Shown here: one piece after another, positions 12,501 to 21,554 of the stretch
Layout of the letters: every line of letters begins with the position of its first letter
Numbering within the stretch: position 1 is the first letter of the stretch
Assembly: GCF_040807025.1 (NCBI RefSeq)
Contig: NC_090944.1
Location: 114,098,738 to 114,162,737, forward strand
Source of the DNA: Struthio camelus
Taxonomy: Eukaryota; Chordata; Aves; Struthioniformes; Struthionidae
DNA: 64,000 nucleotides
Reading direction: 5' to 3'
Notes under the pieces: model-generated
Databases searched by the model: none
What the model saw: the letters and a program-made list of their open reading frames with translations, nothing else
What the model was told of the DNA's origin: nothing
Position numbers and translations under genes: made by a program

Positions 12501-15500
12501 TTGCGGAGCTGACAAGAAGAGTTCGTTACCTAACCCTGCTAAGTGCCATGGCCTTTACTTGTAAAGAATTTAGTTTTGTGAGAATCAGGCTAGACCTGCA
12601 GCTCTTGTAAATAGGAGTTGTTTAGCCGGTGCCTGTTGCCCTAAGTCAACTCTATAGGAAGTTTGAAGTAGCTCAGAAAGGAATAATAAAAGCTGGTGGA
12701 TTTTGTGTAGTAAGAGCAGTAAGGCTTTAGCTCTGCATTCATGTGAGTATTACTCGGAGGCAAATGTTTGAACACAAATGTACATGTATAAGCATTTTAA
12801 TATGAAAGCATGGTCAAGCTGGAAATTATGATGTTATGCTCTGTAAAGAGCAAGGAATAGGTGTCTTGCTGAGGTCTGTGCTCTTATACTCGGAATGTGT
12901 TATTTCTTTATGAAATTAAGAATCTGAGCTTATGTAGTTAAGTATATTGAATACTCTTACTATAATGCGCGTTGGAAACTGAACTGTTCTAGCTAACTCA
13001 GTTTTATGCTTCCAAAACTGTTAAATTCATGCTCCAGCTAGGGGGTGTATGGTAGGTTCTCGCGGCTTATCTTTAGCAAATGTACTTGTCTGGCATTTTT
13101 TGGCTTACTTTCGTTGTTTTGGGGAAAGGGAAGGTATTGGCAGAATGAGGAGTTATACTTGTAAATGTTTGGGAGATTTTCTTTAAAAAGATGATCTCAA
13201 TAGTATGTCACTGAGTCATTTAGTTATGAGCTAATTAATAGAAAATGTTGCTAGATAAAAAGTGTGTTTACATAGACTACTTGCACTTGTTTCTCTGGAT
13301 TCACAATTTTAACTAGTACATCTAAGTCAGACTCCTCTTAAGGCTGGAGGAGAAGTAAATGAAGAGCTACCTGATCGGGTGGGTAAGCAAAGTGAAATGT
13401 GAGAGCTCACGCTTTCTCTTCTGCACCTCGCTGTGCCACCTGCCCTGGTTGTCCTGCTCTGTCAGTGGAGCCTGCCAGCAGTTCAGGGTCCTGCGGGAGG
13501 CTGGGTCAGTGCCAGTCGAGCAGTTCAGGGAGCTCTGCCTTTGTGTAGCCTACAAAACTGTTACCCTTTGGGGCTGACCCAGGCCTCCTACCCTGTTTTC
13601 AGGTGTCAAATGATGGCATTTGTTTATCAGTTGTCAGTATCTATCAGCCAGCTAGATAAAACTGTACAGGGATGTTTACAGTTCTGTACAGGCTCTCTAA
13701 GGGACCTGTTCTTCTTGCTAACTTTTTTTTTTTTCCTCATGGATTTGAGCATAGGACTTTCTTAGCTGACTAGGGTTTCTTCGTTTGCTCAGTTTCACTT
13801 GAAGTGATGCTTAGTCTTGTAGAGCAAGGGGTGCAGGTGTCTTAGGATGTAAAGACTTGTAGGCACTTACAATACAAACTTCTTGTCTGTAAAGTGATGC
13901 AACTTAGTATTGATAGCACGCCTATTTGTAAACAAAACATCCAGCTTGGAAGCTTAAAAAAAAATCAAAAGGGAAATGTCAGATTTGGACGATTCTTGTC
14001 CAAATAGATGAGCAAGTCTGACAGTTGATGATCAATTAGAAGCCATTGTGCCATAAGAGTAGAGGTTCTGTCCTCAGAATGAAGGCTTATAGTACTCAGA
14101 GAAATCTTTCAGCTTCTGAAACATGCTGAGTTGCAGCTTTTTTCTAGCCAGCACTAATTTTGTAATTTAGATGCCATGTCAGATGCTTGTTTCTAGGAAA
14201 TAAGTCTCCAGTCTTTTATTTGTTGTTTCCCCTCCTCTTGGGAGCTGTACTTGCTGATTAAGTTTCCCTAGCTTGTTTTTGGGTTTTTTTTTGTTTTTTA
14301 TCTTATATAAATTGTTCCAGTATCTCTACTGGAAACTAATTTTCTCTGTAAATTCACATCTTTATTTCCTAGTTTCCAGTCTTTGCCATTTGAAATTCTA
14401 GAAGAGAAAAGGTGGTAGAGGCCATGACCCCTCTATATAGCCCTGTTTATGTAAGCAATGTATACTGCTTTCTCTTGGACTTCAAAGCTTGAAGCCAAGA
14501 CAAGTGGTCCCCAAAGCATGGTTCAGCAGAAGGCAAAAGATTCTGGGAAATCCTGGCTGCAGGGAACTTAAATGCATTTTTGTGAAGCTTTGATGTTATC
14601 ATATCAATTAGTACATGTACTGGGGTGGGAGTGGAGTATGAATGGATAATCAAAGACTTTGAAGTGATAAGGATATAAATTATTCTGAAAATAATGCAAG
14701 ATAAATAAACAAGATAAGAATTTAAATGAGACCACGCAGTATTTATGTTCACTGAATGAAACCATATTTAGCTGTATTCCTTTTTGGATAAGGAAAAGCA
14801 AACTAATATTTTCTATTACATATTTGATAAGATTTATTTAAAAAAAAAAAAAAAGTGTTCTGGTTTAACTTGTTTGTGTTTTTAATATAGGTAATCAGAG
14901 GACTGCTAAAATTTTGGCCAAAAACTTGCAGTCAGAAAGAGGTTGGTTTTGTTTCTTGTGTTTACATCATTCCCCCGTAATATAAAATGTAGTACAGCAG
15001 TTTCATATACCTCATCTCTCTGTTGCACTTTTCAAGAGATCTTGCAGAATTATTGCAGTTCTCAAATGCTTGGGGTGCTGATTTTTGTCATGCAACTTGG
15101 TGCAATTTTGGTTTTGCATCTGTCAGTTCTTAAAGCTATGTTAAAAGCTGCATTATATTTAAGATCTGTTATAGAGACATAACTTTTCCAGGCGAAGAGC
15201 GCTTTAGTAGATTGACTACCTCTGAGCTAGTAGTTATCTGCAACATGCTGGCGTTTGATATTTGAATACCAAGTCAACTGACACAGATTAGCAATTGAGA
15301 TATTGAATAAAATTCTACTTCACTGCGAATGTCTAGACATAACTGCATGTATTAGTAAAGCATGTATCTATATCTTTTCTGTACTATAAAAATAACTTTA
15401 AATGGTCTTGGGAAATCAATTTTTCTGATTGTGTTTTTTCTACATAATTAAAAGAAAGATAGCCAGGACCCTGATGACTTACTGTGCTACGAGATCCCAC

Positions 15501-18500
15501 CTTCCTGGCAGCTCTTTAAGTGGCGTCCCTTGACGTCATTGTCCCCGTTTGTGTGAGCAGGTTGAATTTTCTATGCTACCTACCTACCGCTCTGCTGGTC
15601 GTAATTTAAAACTGAGATTAACTATGTACCACTTCAAAAGCTACTTTGGAGATCTCGGATAATGATAACCTCTGCAGCCACTCCTGAAGAAATAAAAGGT
15701 TTTAGCATTTTTAACTATGAAAAAAAAAATGTGAAAAAGCAGCACTGTTGAAGTGTTGAGAGCAATTATACAAAAGAAATCCAAGATGGGAGCTCTGACG
15801 TGGTGGCTAGAACTGATGATTGACTTCTTTCAGACTGCAAACAAACCATAAACCATGGAGGTCTAATAGAACATAATTATACACCATGCTCTCTGCAGGA
15901 TTCGTGACTAAAGTGTAAGCTGTATTTTGTCTATATTGGAGATGCAAAATATTCTCATGCTTTTTGATATACTTTTTTTTTATATAAACAGGTAATGTTT
16001 TTAGGTGAAATCGAAGAAATCTTAGATGTAATAGAACCGACACAATTCAAAAAAATAGAAGAGCCTTTATTTAAGCAAATATCCAAGTGTGTATCAAGTT
16101 CACATTTTCAGGTAAAAAAAAAATAAAAATAAAAATTAAGTATAAAAATAATTCATGGTAACTTATTTGGTAGTTTTTGACCCCTAAACTTTCCATTTCA
16201 GGTTGCAGAAAGAGCTTTGTACTTCTGGAATAATGAATACATTCTTAGTCTGATTGAGGAGAACATTGATAAAATTCTACCAATTATGTTTGGCAGTTTA
16301 TACAAGATCTCCAAAGAACACTGGAATCCGTATGTAACGTTTAACTTTTCCCGTAGTATCAGAATAAATTATTTTAGTTTGCTGTTTCAGGATTGGATCA
16401 TAAGCATATAGTGTCTTCATTTTGACTTAAGTCAGATGAAATCAATGAGATTACAGGTGCTAAGAAAATATCCATTCCATGAAGCTGAACAGTTGAGGTT
16501 GAACAGAAGTATATATGTTTGCAAGATAAACTTCTATCACAGATAAAAGTGAGAGGAAAAAATGCTCCGTACTGTAGTGAGTTGATTATTTGAATGCAGA
16601 AAATGGATTTCATTCTCAGCTATATCATGCTGCTGTTCTGCATTGTTATGATAGAGAACCAGAATTCACTGAAAAAGTATGAAGATATTGGATGATGATG
16701 TAGACAGTAGATAATCTAATAACGTTTGATCTTAGGTGCTGGCTAAAATGCAAGTTAACATTACTTAGACTAAAATAATTGACCAGTGGATGCTTCTGCT
16801 GCACTTGTGCTTCGTTGTCCTTTACTCCTTCAGATGAACTAAATTCTGTCAGTGTCTTCATAAGAAAGTCTCGCTGCCCAGTGAGATAAAGAGAAAAGAT
16901 ACTGTCGTATTAGAATAGTGCCTACCCACTATAAAGGACGGTAGGAATGAGAAATAACTGACTGCTTCATTTCATATTTAATGCCAGCTGTTAAGTGTTA
17001 GGATTTCTGATACTATGTTTGAAAGAAATCATCACTGCATTGTTGAAGCATTAAAATGCAAAGTTTGCTTGTGTCCAGCATCCTGAACCAAGTTACAAGT
17101 CCATTTGCAGAATATAAAGCCTGTATAGGCAAAAGCCAAAGTAGGCTGGGCCTTTCATAACTTTGTTAACTTAAATGCTCTATTTTAAGCCCTTTATTTG
17201 AGAATCTCAAGTTATTCTGTATTTATCTAGATAGTGTGTCTAGTTGCAAACATAGCTGAGACAGATTGAATATGAATTTTGGAGCTAATGCTTGGAACTA
17301 ATTCTTGGAGCATCAATGTTTTTAGGACCTCATCAAAACTGGAGGAAGTCCCTTTTCCTCAAGCTGCAAAAAAGGTTGCTTCTTTAATTTAGGAAGTGCA
17401 AGATAAAAGATAGTTGTGTACCTTGTGGGCCAGGGTGTTTGGGGCAGAAAGTACAACCCTTTGCAATCAATATTGGAGGATACCGAAATGTGCTTATATC
17501 CAGAGCTACTCACTTTAAATCAAGCTTTTCCCCTCTGAAAACCAAAACCCTAAATATGCTCCTGTCTGCAAAAGCACATTAAAGCCAGTGGTGAAAAAAA
17601 GCGTGTAGAGAGGCTAAGTGTACCGAGCATTTTGAATGAGCGTAAGGTCTCTAACCAATAGTTGGGAGATGTCCTAGCAGCGCAGTGGACAAAGTGTACT
17701 GAAAAGGCAAACCTGGTCCTCTGGTTACTTCCTTAGAATTTTCTTTCACTCATTTTTCAAGGTCACAAGACTGCATGGCACCCTGCTCCACAACCTTACA
17801 ACCTTACTGCTGTGTGAAGGTGAACTGCTAGTGAGGGGAAGCATGGGGAAGATAGCTTGCTTACTTTTTGATTAGCAATAAGCTTAATGATAGGCACCTT
17901 TTTAATGGTTAATTTTACTGCTGTTTTTTACATTCCTGTATGTAATTATTAAAGAGTGGGATTAAAGGAGATAAGTATTAGTATACTTAAGCTATTGAAA
18001 TAAAAATGCCCTCACAAAAAACAGTGAGAAGGAAAAATAATTCCTAAATGGAAATACTATCAGCCATAGAAAATAGCCAGTATCACTTAAGCCTTTTTTA
18101 ATATAAAACACTTGAAACCATTAGCTGATTCTCTAGTGGTGCATGTGCAGCAAAACTTACCTGCTGTCCATAAACACTTCTGGTAGAGCATTTAGTAGCT
18201 ATCTTAAACCATGTGTCTTGTTATTCCTCTGCTGTGTACTTTTGCCCAATCTTCAAGCTGTTAGCCAGAAGTTTTATAGACTCTCATGTTTCAGATATTA
18301 CAAAATTGCTGTGAAAACTCAATAAATATTAACATAATTGAATGGCTTTATATTATATAGCCACAGTAATGATTATACCCTGGGTGGCTGCTAGAGTCAG
18401 GAATTTAAGGTTAGAGAGCTATTTCAAAAAATTAAAAGTATTTTATTTGTTTACAGAGAGTTATAGTAAAGAATTTTGTTTCAAGAACTCATTGATCTTG

Positions 18501-19648
18501 CAGTAGTGTTTTAAATACCAAGTTCAGAGTCCAAAAAGGAAATTGAACACTTGTTTACCAGATATTATTTTGTGTTGAGTAATATATCGGTGTGTTCCTT
18601 CTGTTCTAGAACTATCGTGGCACTTGTATATAATGTGCTGAAGACGCTGATGGAAATGAACGGCAAGCTTTTTGATGAACTTACAAGCTCATACAAAGCA
18701 GAAAGGCAAAGGTACTGATATTTCTTCCAAACGTATGCTGATAAATACATATCTGAAATGCGCCAGCTAAAAAGGCATAAAATGTAACTGTTGTGGCCAA
18801 GGGCTTCTGTAGTAGATTTGCCAACAGAAACCTTGCTGTGGGCGGCCCAGTGCATCCCTGGGGTGTGAAGCACCCAGGCAGGTGCACGTCGGTGGCGTGG
18901 AGGGAGCCGAAGCCCGGGAGGCGGCGGCAGCAGCAGCATCTCTGGCTCCCAGCCCTGCTGAGTCAGGGAGCGCCTTCGAAGTAGGAAAACTGATCTTGGC
19001 TGCTGCTGCAGGAGGCTGCTGGGTGCTGGCTCTAGTGCTGCAGAGGGATGTGTCTGAAGAAAGCTGAGCTGGAGAAAACTTTATAGCTCAGCTAAAACCT
19101 CCTCTTTATCCTACTAACCACTGAACAGTAGTGTTGGTATAAGGGATGCTAGGTTATCCTAGGCCAACTGAAACCACATGCTCAGTCTCCTTTCATTAGT
19201 TCGACTTTTCCTCCCATGGTGCTTGGTTTCTTAATGTCTTTGCATGTGATAAAGAACCTCTTTAGAATTGCAGTCATCTGAAAACTACACTGTAGTAGGT
19301 GATTGAGTTTGTCAGAGCAAAGATGCTGTTTACCACTAACCTTTATCAAGTCATACATTCATCTTTTAATAGCGGAAATTGTGATTGCCTCCAAAAATAG
19401 ATTTGGGGAGAAAAAAACTGAAGAATTACTGGATGTAAATCAGTTGTTTTAGATAGCTGCATCTACACATTGCACTTGAAACACATCTGAAACTGATACT
19501 TCACTCTTTCTACAGAGAGAAAAAGAAAGAATTGGAACGTGAAGAGTTGTGGAGAAAGCTAGAGGAGTTAAAGCTTAAGAAGGCTCTGGCAGAAAAGCAG
19601 AACAGCACTCACAATGTGCTGAGTGCACACAATACAAGTGCCAAATAA
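3482..19648 (+). CDS. PPP2R5A: PP2A regulatory subunit B56-alpha, 3' part (10 exons, 5' end outside window)
   Basis: B56 subunits bind the PP2A scaffold/catalytic core and direct it to substrates carrying LxxIxE motifs. Exons join as 3482-3574, 6433-6563, 6747-6806, 7985-8093, 10523-10576, 14891-14941, 15992-16111, 16202-16329, 18610-18711 and 19516-19648: 981 nt, 326 residues plus TAA. All phases close and all introns are GT-AG. The protein is HEAT-like helical repeats from [15 protein letters not shown] onward. The LxxIxE pocket residues known from B56-gamma (H187, R188, Y190, R197, I227, I231) have visible equivalents in [11 protein letters not shown] and in EILGSI. The C-terminus is a charged helix rich in K and E. 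It matches human B56-alpha (486 residues, recalled) nearly residue for residue in the core, and the tail SAHNTSAK differs from human SILSNTSAE. Other B56 paralogues end differently (epsilon in ...GIIPT), which supports the alpha assignment. About 160 N-terminal residues are missing because the window starts inside an intron. Confidence 0.97.
3575..6432 (+). other. PPP2R5A: PPP2R5A intron
   Basis: 2.9-kb intron. It holds a C-rich run at about 3594-3605 just after the donor and a T-run near 4171. No RNA gene, exon or recognisable mobile element was seen. Confidence 0.85.
6433..6563 (+). CDS. PPP2R5A: PPP2R5A exon with LxxIxE pocket residues
   Basis: Acceptor AG at 6431-6432, donor gtatgc from 6564. 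131 nt, starts in phase 0 and ends with two bases of an Arg codon. It encodes [15 protein letters not shown] through NNIFL. The [11 protein letters not shown] stretch carries the His, Arg, Tyr and Arg that form the substrate-motif pocket in B56 structures. Confidence 0.97.
6747..6806 (+). CDS. PPP2R5A: PPP2R5A exon
   Basis: Acceptor cag ends at 6746, donor gtaagt from 6807. 60 nt, only 183 bp after the previous exon. Encodes (R)[19 protein letters not shown] plus two bases of Ser. It holds the acidic ETEH loop and the first pocket isoleucine. Confidence 0.97.
6807..7984 (+). other. PPP2R5A: PPP2R5A intron
   Basis: 1.2-kb AT-rich intron with a T/G-rich tract followed by a C-run at about 7087-7119. 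Nothing else recognised. Confidence 0.85.
7985..8093 (+). CDS. PPP2R5A: PPP2R5A exon
   Basis: Acceptor AG at 7983-7984, donor gtaagt from 8094. 109 nt. Completes the split Ser codon, then encodes [15 protein letters not shown] through LFHAQ. Ends in phase 0. Confidence 0.97.
8094..10522 (+). other. PPP2R5A: PPP2R5A intron
   Basis: 2.4-kb intron. It contains a T17 run at 10085-10101 and an adjoining C13-A15 block at 10133-10160. Small ORFs on both strands near 9450-10030 overlap each other and look fortuitous. Confidence 0.85.
10133..10160 (+). repeat. C13-A15 homopolymer junction
   Basis: Thirteen C directly followed by fifteen A. A T17 run lies 31 bases upstream. Run lengths in such places are error-prone in sequencing and polymorphic in populations. 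Confidence 0.9.
10523..10576 (+). CDS. PPP2R5A: PPP2R5A exon (54 nt)
   Basis: Acceptor tctag ends at 10522, donor gtaagt from 10577. 18 codons, [18 protein letters not shown], phase 0 at both ends, so skipping it would keep the frame. Confidence 0.97.
11791..11820. repeat. 30-bp near-perfect palindrome
   Basis: Two 14-base arms (attgaccagtttca and its exact reverse complement) flank a 2-base centre at 11805-11806. It could extrude as a hairpin or bind a dimeric protein. It is intronic and its function is unknown. Confidence 0.9.
11891..11926. repeat. T-run / AT dinucleotide tract
   Basis: T10, then ATATAAAT followed by AT dinucleotides, then a T-run. Low-complexity microsatellite in a PPP2R5A intron. 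Confidence 0.85.
14891..14941 (+). CDS. PPP2R5A: PPP2R5A exon (51 nt)
   Basis: Acceptor atatag ends at 14890. The donor is gttggt from 14942, weak at +3 and +4. 17 codons, [17 protein letters not shown], phase 0 at both ends. It sits after a 4.3-kb intron, the longest of this gene in the window. Confidence 0.96.
14942..15991 (+). other. PPP2R5A: PPP2R5A intron
   Basis: 1.05-kb AT-rich intron with a perfect cAMP-response-element octamer at 15531-15538. No exon or RNA gene recognised. Confidence 0.8.
15531..15538. promoter_or_regulatory. Perfect CRE octamer TGACGTCA
   Basis: Exact palindromic site for CREB/ATF-family bZIP proteins, within a PPP2R5A intron. An 8-mer can occur by chance in 64 kb and no promoter context is visible, so function is only possible. 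Confidence 0.25.
15992..16111 (+). CDS. PPP2R5A: PPP2R5A exon
   Basis: Acceptor acag ends at 15991, donor gtaaaa from 16112. 40 codons, [16 protein letters not shown] through SSSHFQ, phase 0 at both ends. Confidence 0.97.
16202..16329 (+). CDS. PPP2R5A: PPP2R5A exon after a 90-bp intron
   Basis: Acceptor tttcag ends at 16201, donor gtatgt from 16330. 128 nt, [14 protein letters not shown] through KEHWN plus two bases of Pro. The preceding intron (16112-16201) is only 90 bp and A-rich, the shortest in the window. Human has Ala where this has Gly in IMFGSLYK (recalled). Confidence 0.97.
16330..18609 (+). other. PPP2R5A: PPP2R5A intron
   Basis: 2.3-kb AT-rich intron. Nothing recognised beyond short chance ORFs on both strands. 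Confidence 0.85.
18610..18711 (+). CDS. PPP2R5A: PPP2R5A exon
   Basis: Acceptor ctag ends at 18609, donor gtactg from 18712. 102 nt, completes Pro, then [17 protein letters not shown] through KAERQ plus two bases of Arg. Confidence 0.97.
18712..19515 (+). other. PPP2R5A: PPP2R5A last intron with internal GC-rich patch
   Basis: 0.8-kb intron. Bases ~18840-19060 are GC- and CpG-rich (with a GGCGGCGGCAGCAGCAG-type run near 18920), in sharp contrast to the AT-rich flanks. ORFs there are open on both strands and match nothing I recognise. Confidence 0.8.
19516..19648 (+). CDS. PPP2R5A: PPP2R5A last coding exon with stop
   Basis: Acceptor tacag ends at 19515, stop TAA at 19646-19648. 44 codons including the stop, after completing Arg. 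It encodes the charged helix [18 protein letters not shown] and a diverged tail ending SAHNTSAK. Compared with the recalled human tail there is an extra Ala (KKALAEKQ against KKALEKQ). Confidence 0.96.
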
Positions 19649-19716
19649 AAGAAATGACAACCTCTACTCGCAGACATACTTTTTTGTACCCTTTTGAAAT
19701 ATAGAAAAACTTGCAA

Positions 19717-19722
19717 AATAAA
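19717..19722 (+). terminator. PPP2R5A: Proximal poly(A) signal AATAAA
   Basis: Canonical hexamer 69 bases after the stop codon. Use would give a very short 3' UTR. No strong GT-rich downstream element follows. Confidence 0.4.
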
Positions 19723-20703
19723 CCTCAACAGTATAATAGAAACAGCCAACCTTTTCTCTGGCAAAATGTAAATGAAGAAAAATTTAAGTACAGCAGTTAA
19801 GTGATGTCATTACCACAGCATATTGTAAATTTGTCTAATAATTGATATACGGTCACTTCCAATGTTTCATAGAACTGAACTGTCATCCTTAATGAGTGAA
19901 ATAATTATGGGAGTGGTGAGAATTATGACTTGAATTTTTGATTGTGTTGCACATAGGTGGTATAGTTTGCTCTGTACATTCTTTTTCCTTGTTTTATACG
20001 TGCTTTTCACATCGCTGCATTACTTGGGTTAAGATTATAGAAAAGGCTTCTAGTTGTGCTGTATTTTCTCAAATGAAACTAAGGTACGTTACCAGTAGCT
20101 TGAGATACTCACTATGTGCCCCTAGCAACACTGAAAGGAACTCTGACATGGTGCTGTTTGTGAATTCCAGATTGAATTTCGATTTGTAAGTAGCTAACAG
20201 TAGAATGAGGCAAAATATGGTTCTGAGAGCTCAACTAGGTTTGGGTGGTCCGTGCATCTGACCTACCCTGTGGTGAATGCCTTGAGACTGTCTTCTCCCT
20301 GCTTCTTGGTCATCCTCTTACAGCTGAGGATGGAGCTTCCTTTGGCGAGCCCATCAATGATGCTCCTCATCAGCCCAAGGACTCCCTGCAGAGTAGTGCA
20401 GTCTCCTACAGACCATCTCGGACATCTCTGCAGTAGCTTTAGTATCTCATGGCCTGAAGAGTGAGACCAAAGCTGGAATCCCTAATAAGGAAGGATGACT
20501 GTGAATTAACTAGTTCCTTGTTTTATTTAAAGAAAATGCAGTCTGCTTCTTGGAAGGTGGAGAGCTGATTATAGAAGTCTTGTCCGTTTTCTTTAATCAA
20601 GTATTTTTCACATCTTTTATCAGAGTACCATTCCAATCTCTTAAATTGCAGTTGTGTGGAAAACTTTTGTAATGGAAGATCTTTGGAGAACTGAGCAGCA
20701 TTC

Positions 20704-20709
20704 AATAAA
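20704..20709 (+). terminator. PPP2R5A: Distal poly(A) signal AATAAA
   Basis: Canonical hexamer followed by TCTTTATGTTTGTATTTAG, a T/GT-rich downstream element. Best candidate for the main PPP2R5A cleavage site. Confidence 0.6.
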
Positions 20710-21066
20710 GTCTTTATGTTTGTATTTAGTGCTGTATATCACATCTTTGTGTTTATGGAGACCAAGAGAATTAGAATGGCTCTTAAACAACCATTTAATT
20801 GCACCACATTTGTTTTAAGTAACCTGTAGCTCTTCATTAGACCAGTGACCTGTCACTTAATTTTTTAGTGAGTAGGGGTGGAAGGCTTTGTTCTTACCTG
20901 TGAAGAACACAGTGTGTGGTGGACAGAACAGCTGAGGTACAGTCCTGGGCTCTTTTTTGCCTGTTGCTCAACTGTTTTACTGATTTTATTTAGTTACCAG
21001 GGAGAAAGTCTATACTACAGTGTCTGAGCTGGCTTCTACATTTAAAAAAAAAAAAAAAAAAAACAC

Positions 21067-21072
21067 TTTATT
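21067..21072 (-). terminator. PACC1: Candidate PACC1 distal poly(A) signal
   Basis: Minus-strand AATAAA followed on that strand by a ~20-base T-run, which would act as a U-rich downstream element. Use would give a 3' UTR of about 3.3 kb. Closer hexamers compete with it. Confidence 0.35.
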
Positions 21073-21535
21073 ACTTCATTCTTTGTCTCTAAGTGGCTCC
21101 ATTTCCTCTGTAAGGCTGCCTGAAGAGGTAAAACAGGAGAAGCTCTTTGTTAAGAGCCTTTATCAATCATTAGCAAGATGCTCAAGAGTGTTGATCTAGG
21201 GGCTGTTTGCCTTAAAAGCAGCACTCCATAGCGGTGGTTGCCTGGATCCTCTGGATACTGTAGAGGAAGCCTCAACGACTTAGAGGGGCAATACAAAGCC
21301 ACTCCTCAATTCGACTCCTGCGTGGGCTCCAGGGCCCTTCATGTGACCTGCAGAATGTCCAGTTGGACAAAGCTCTGCCAGCACTGAGAGGCTTGTGCTG
21401 TCTGAAGACATGGTGATATTTGGCAGAACAGAGAGTTTCAGTTTCATATTTAACAAGTGGCTTGTGCTTGCAGTTAATTGTTGCTACTATTTATGTGTCA
21501 GTTTATAAAAAGACTGTGTAATCAGCTGACCAAAG

Positions 21536-21554
21536 TATACTCTGGCAGAGTATA
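21536..21554. repeat. 19-bp palindrome
   Basis: Arms tatactctg and cagagtata are exact reverse complements around a single G at 21545. Short, and possibly fortuitous. Confidence 0.7.

Larger units (their letters stand above)
10577..14890 (+). other. PPP2R5A: PPP2R5A intron (longest in window for this gene)
   Basis: 4.3-kb intron. It includes a 30-bp palindrome at 11791-11820, an AT-repeat tract at 11891-11926, an exon-like segment at 12417-12486 and a GC-richer patch at about 13400-13600. That patch carries a 12-base direct repeat (agcagttcaggg) twice. No known exon was recognised. Confidence 0.8.
19649..20725 (+). other. PPP2R5A: PPP2R5A 3' UTR (probable extent)
   Basis: Noncoding sequence after the stop. 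AATAAA hexamers lie at 19644-19649 (overlapping the stop), 19717-19722 and 20704-20709. The last is followed by T/GT-rich sequence and is the best distal cleavage candidate. The true end needs transcript data. Confidence 0.6.
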
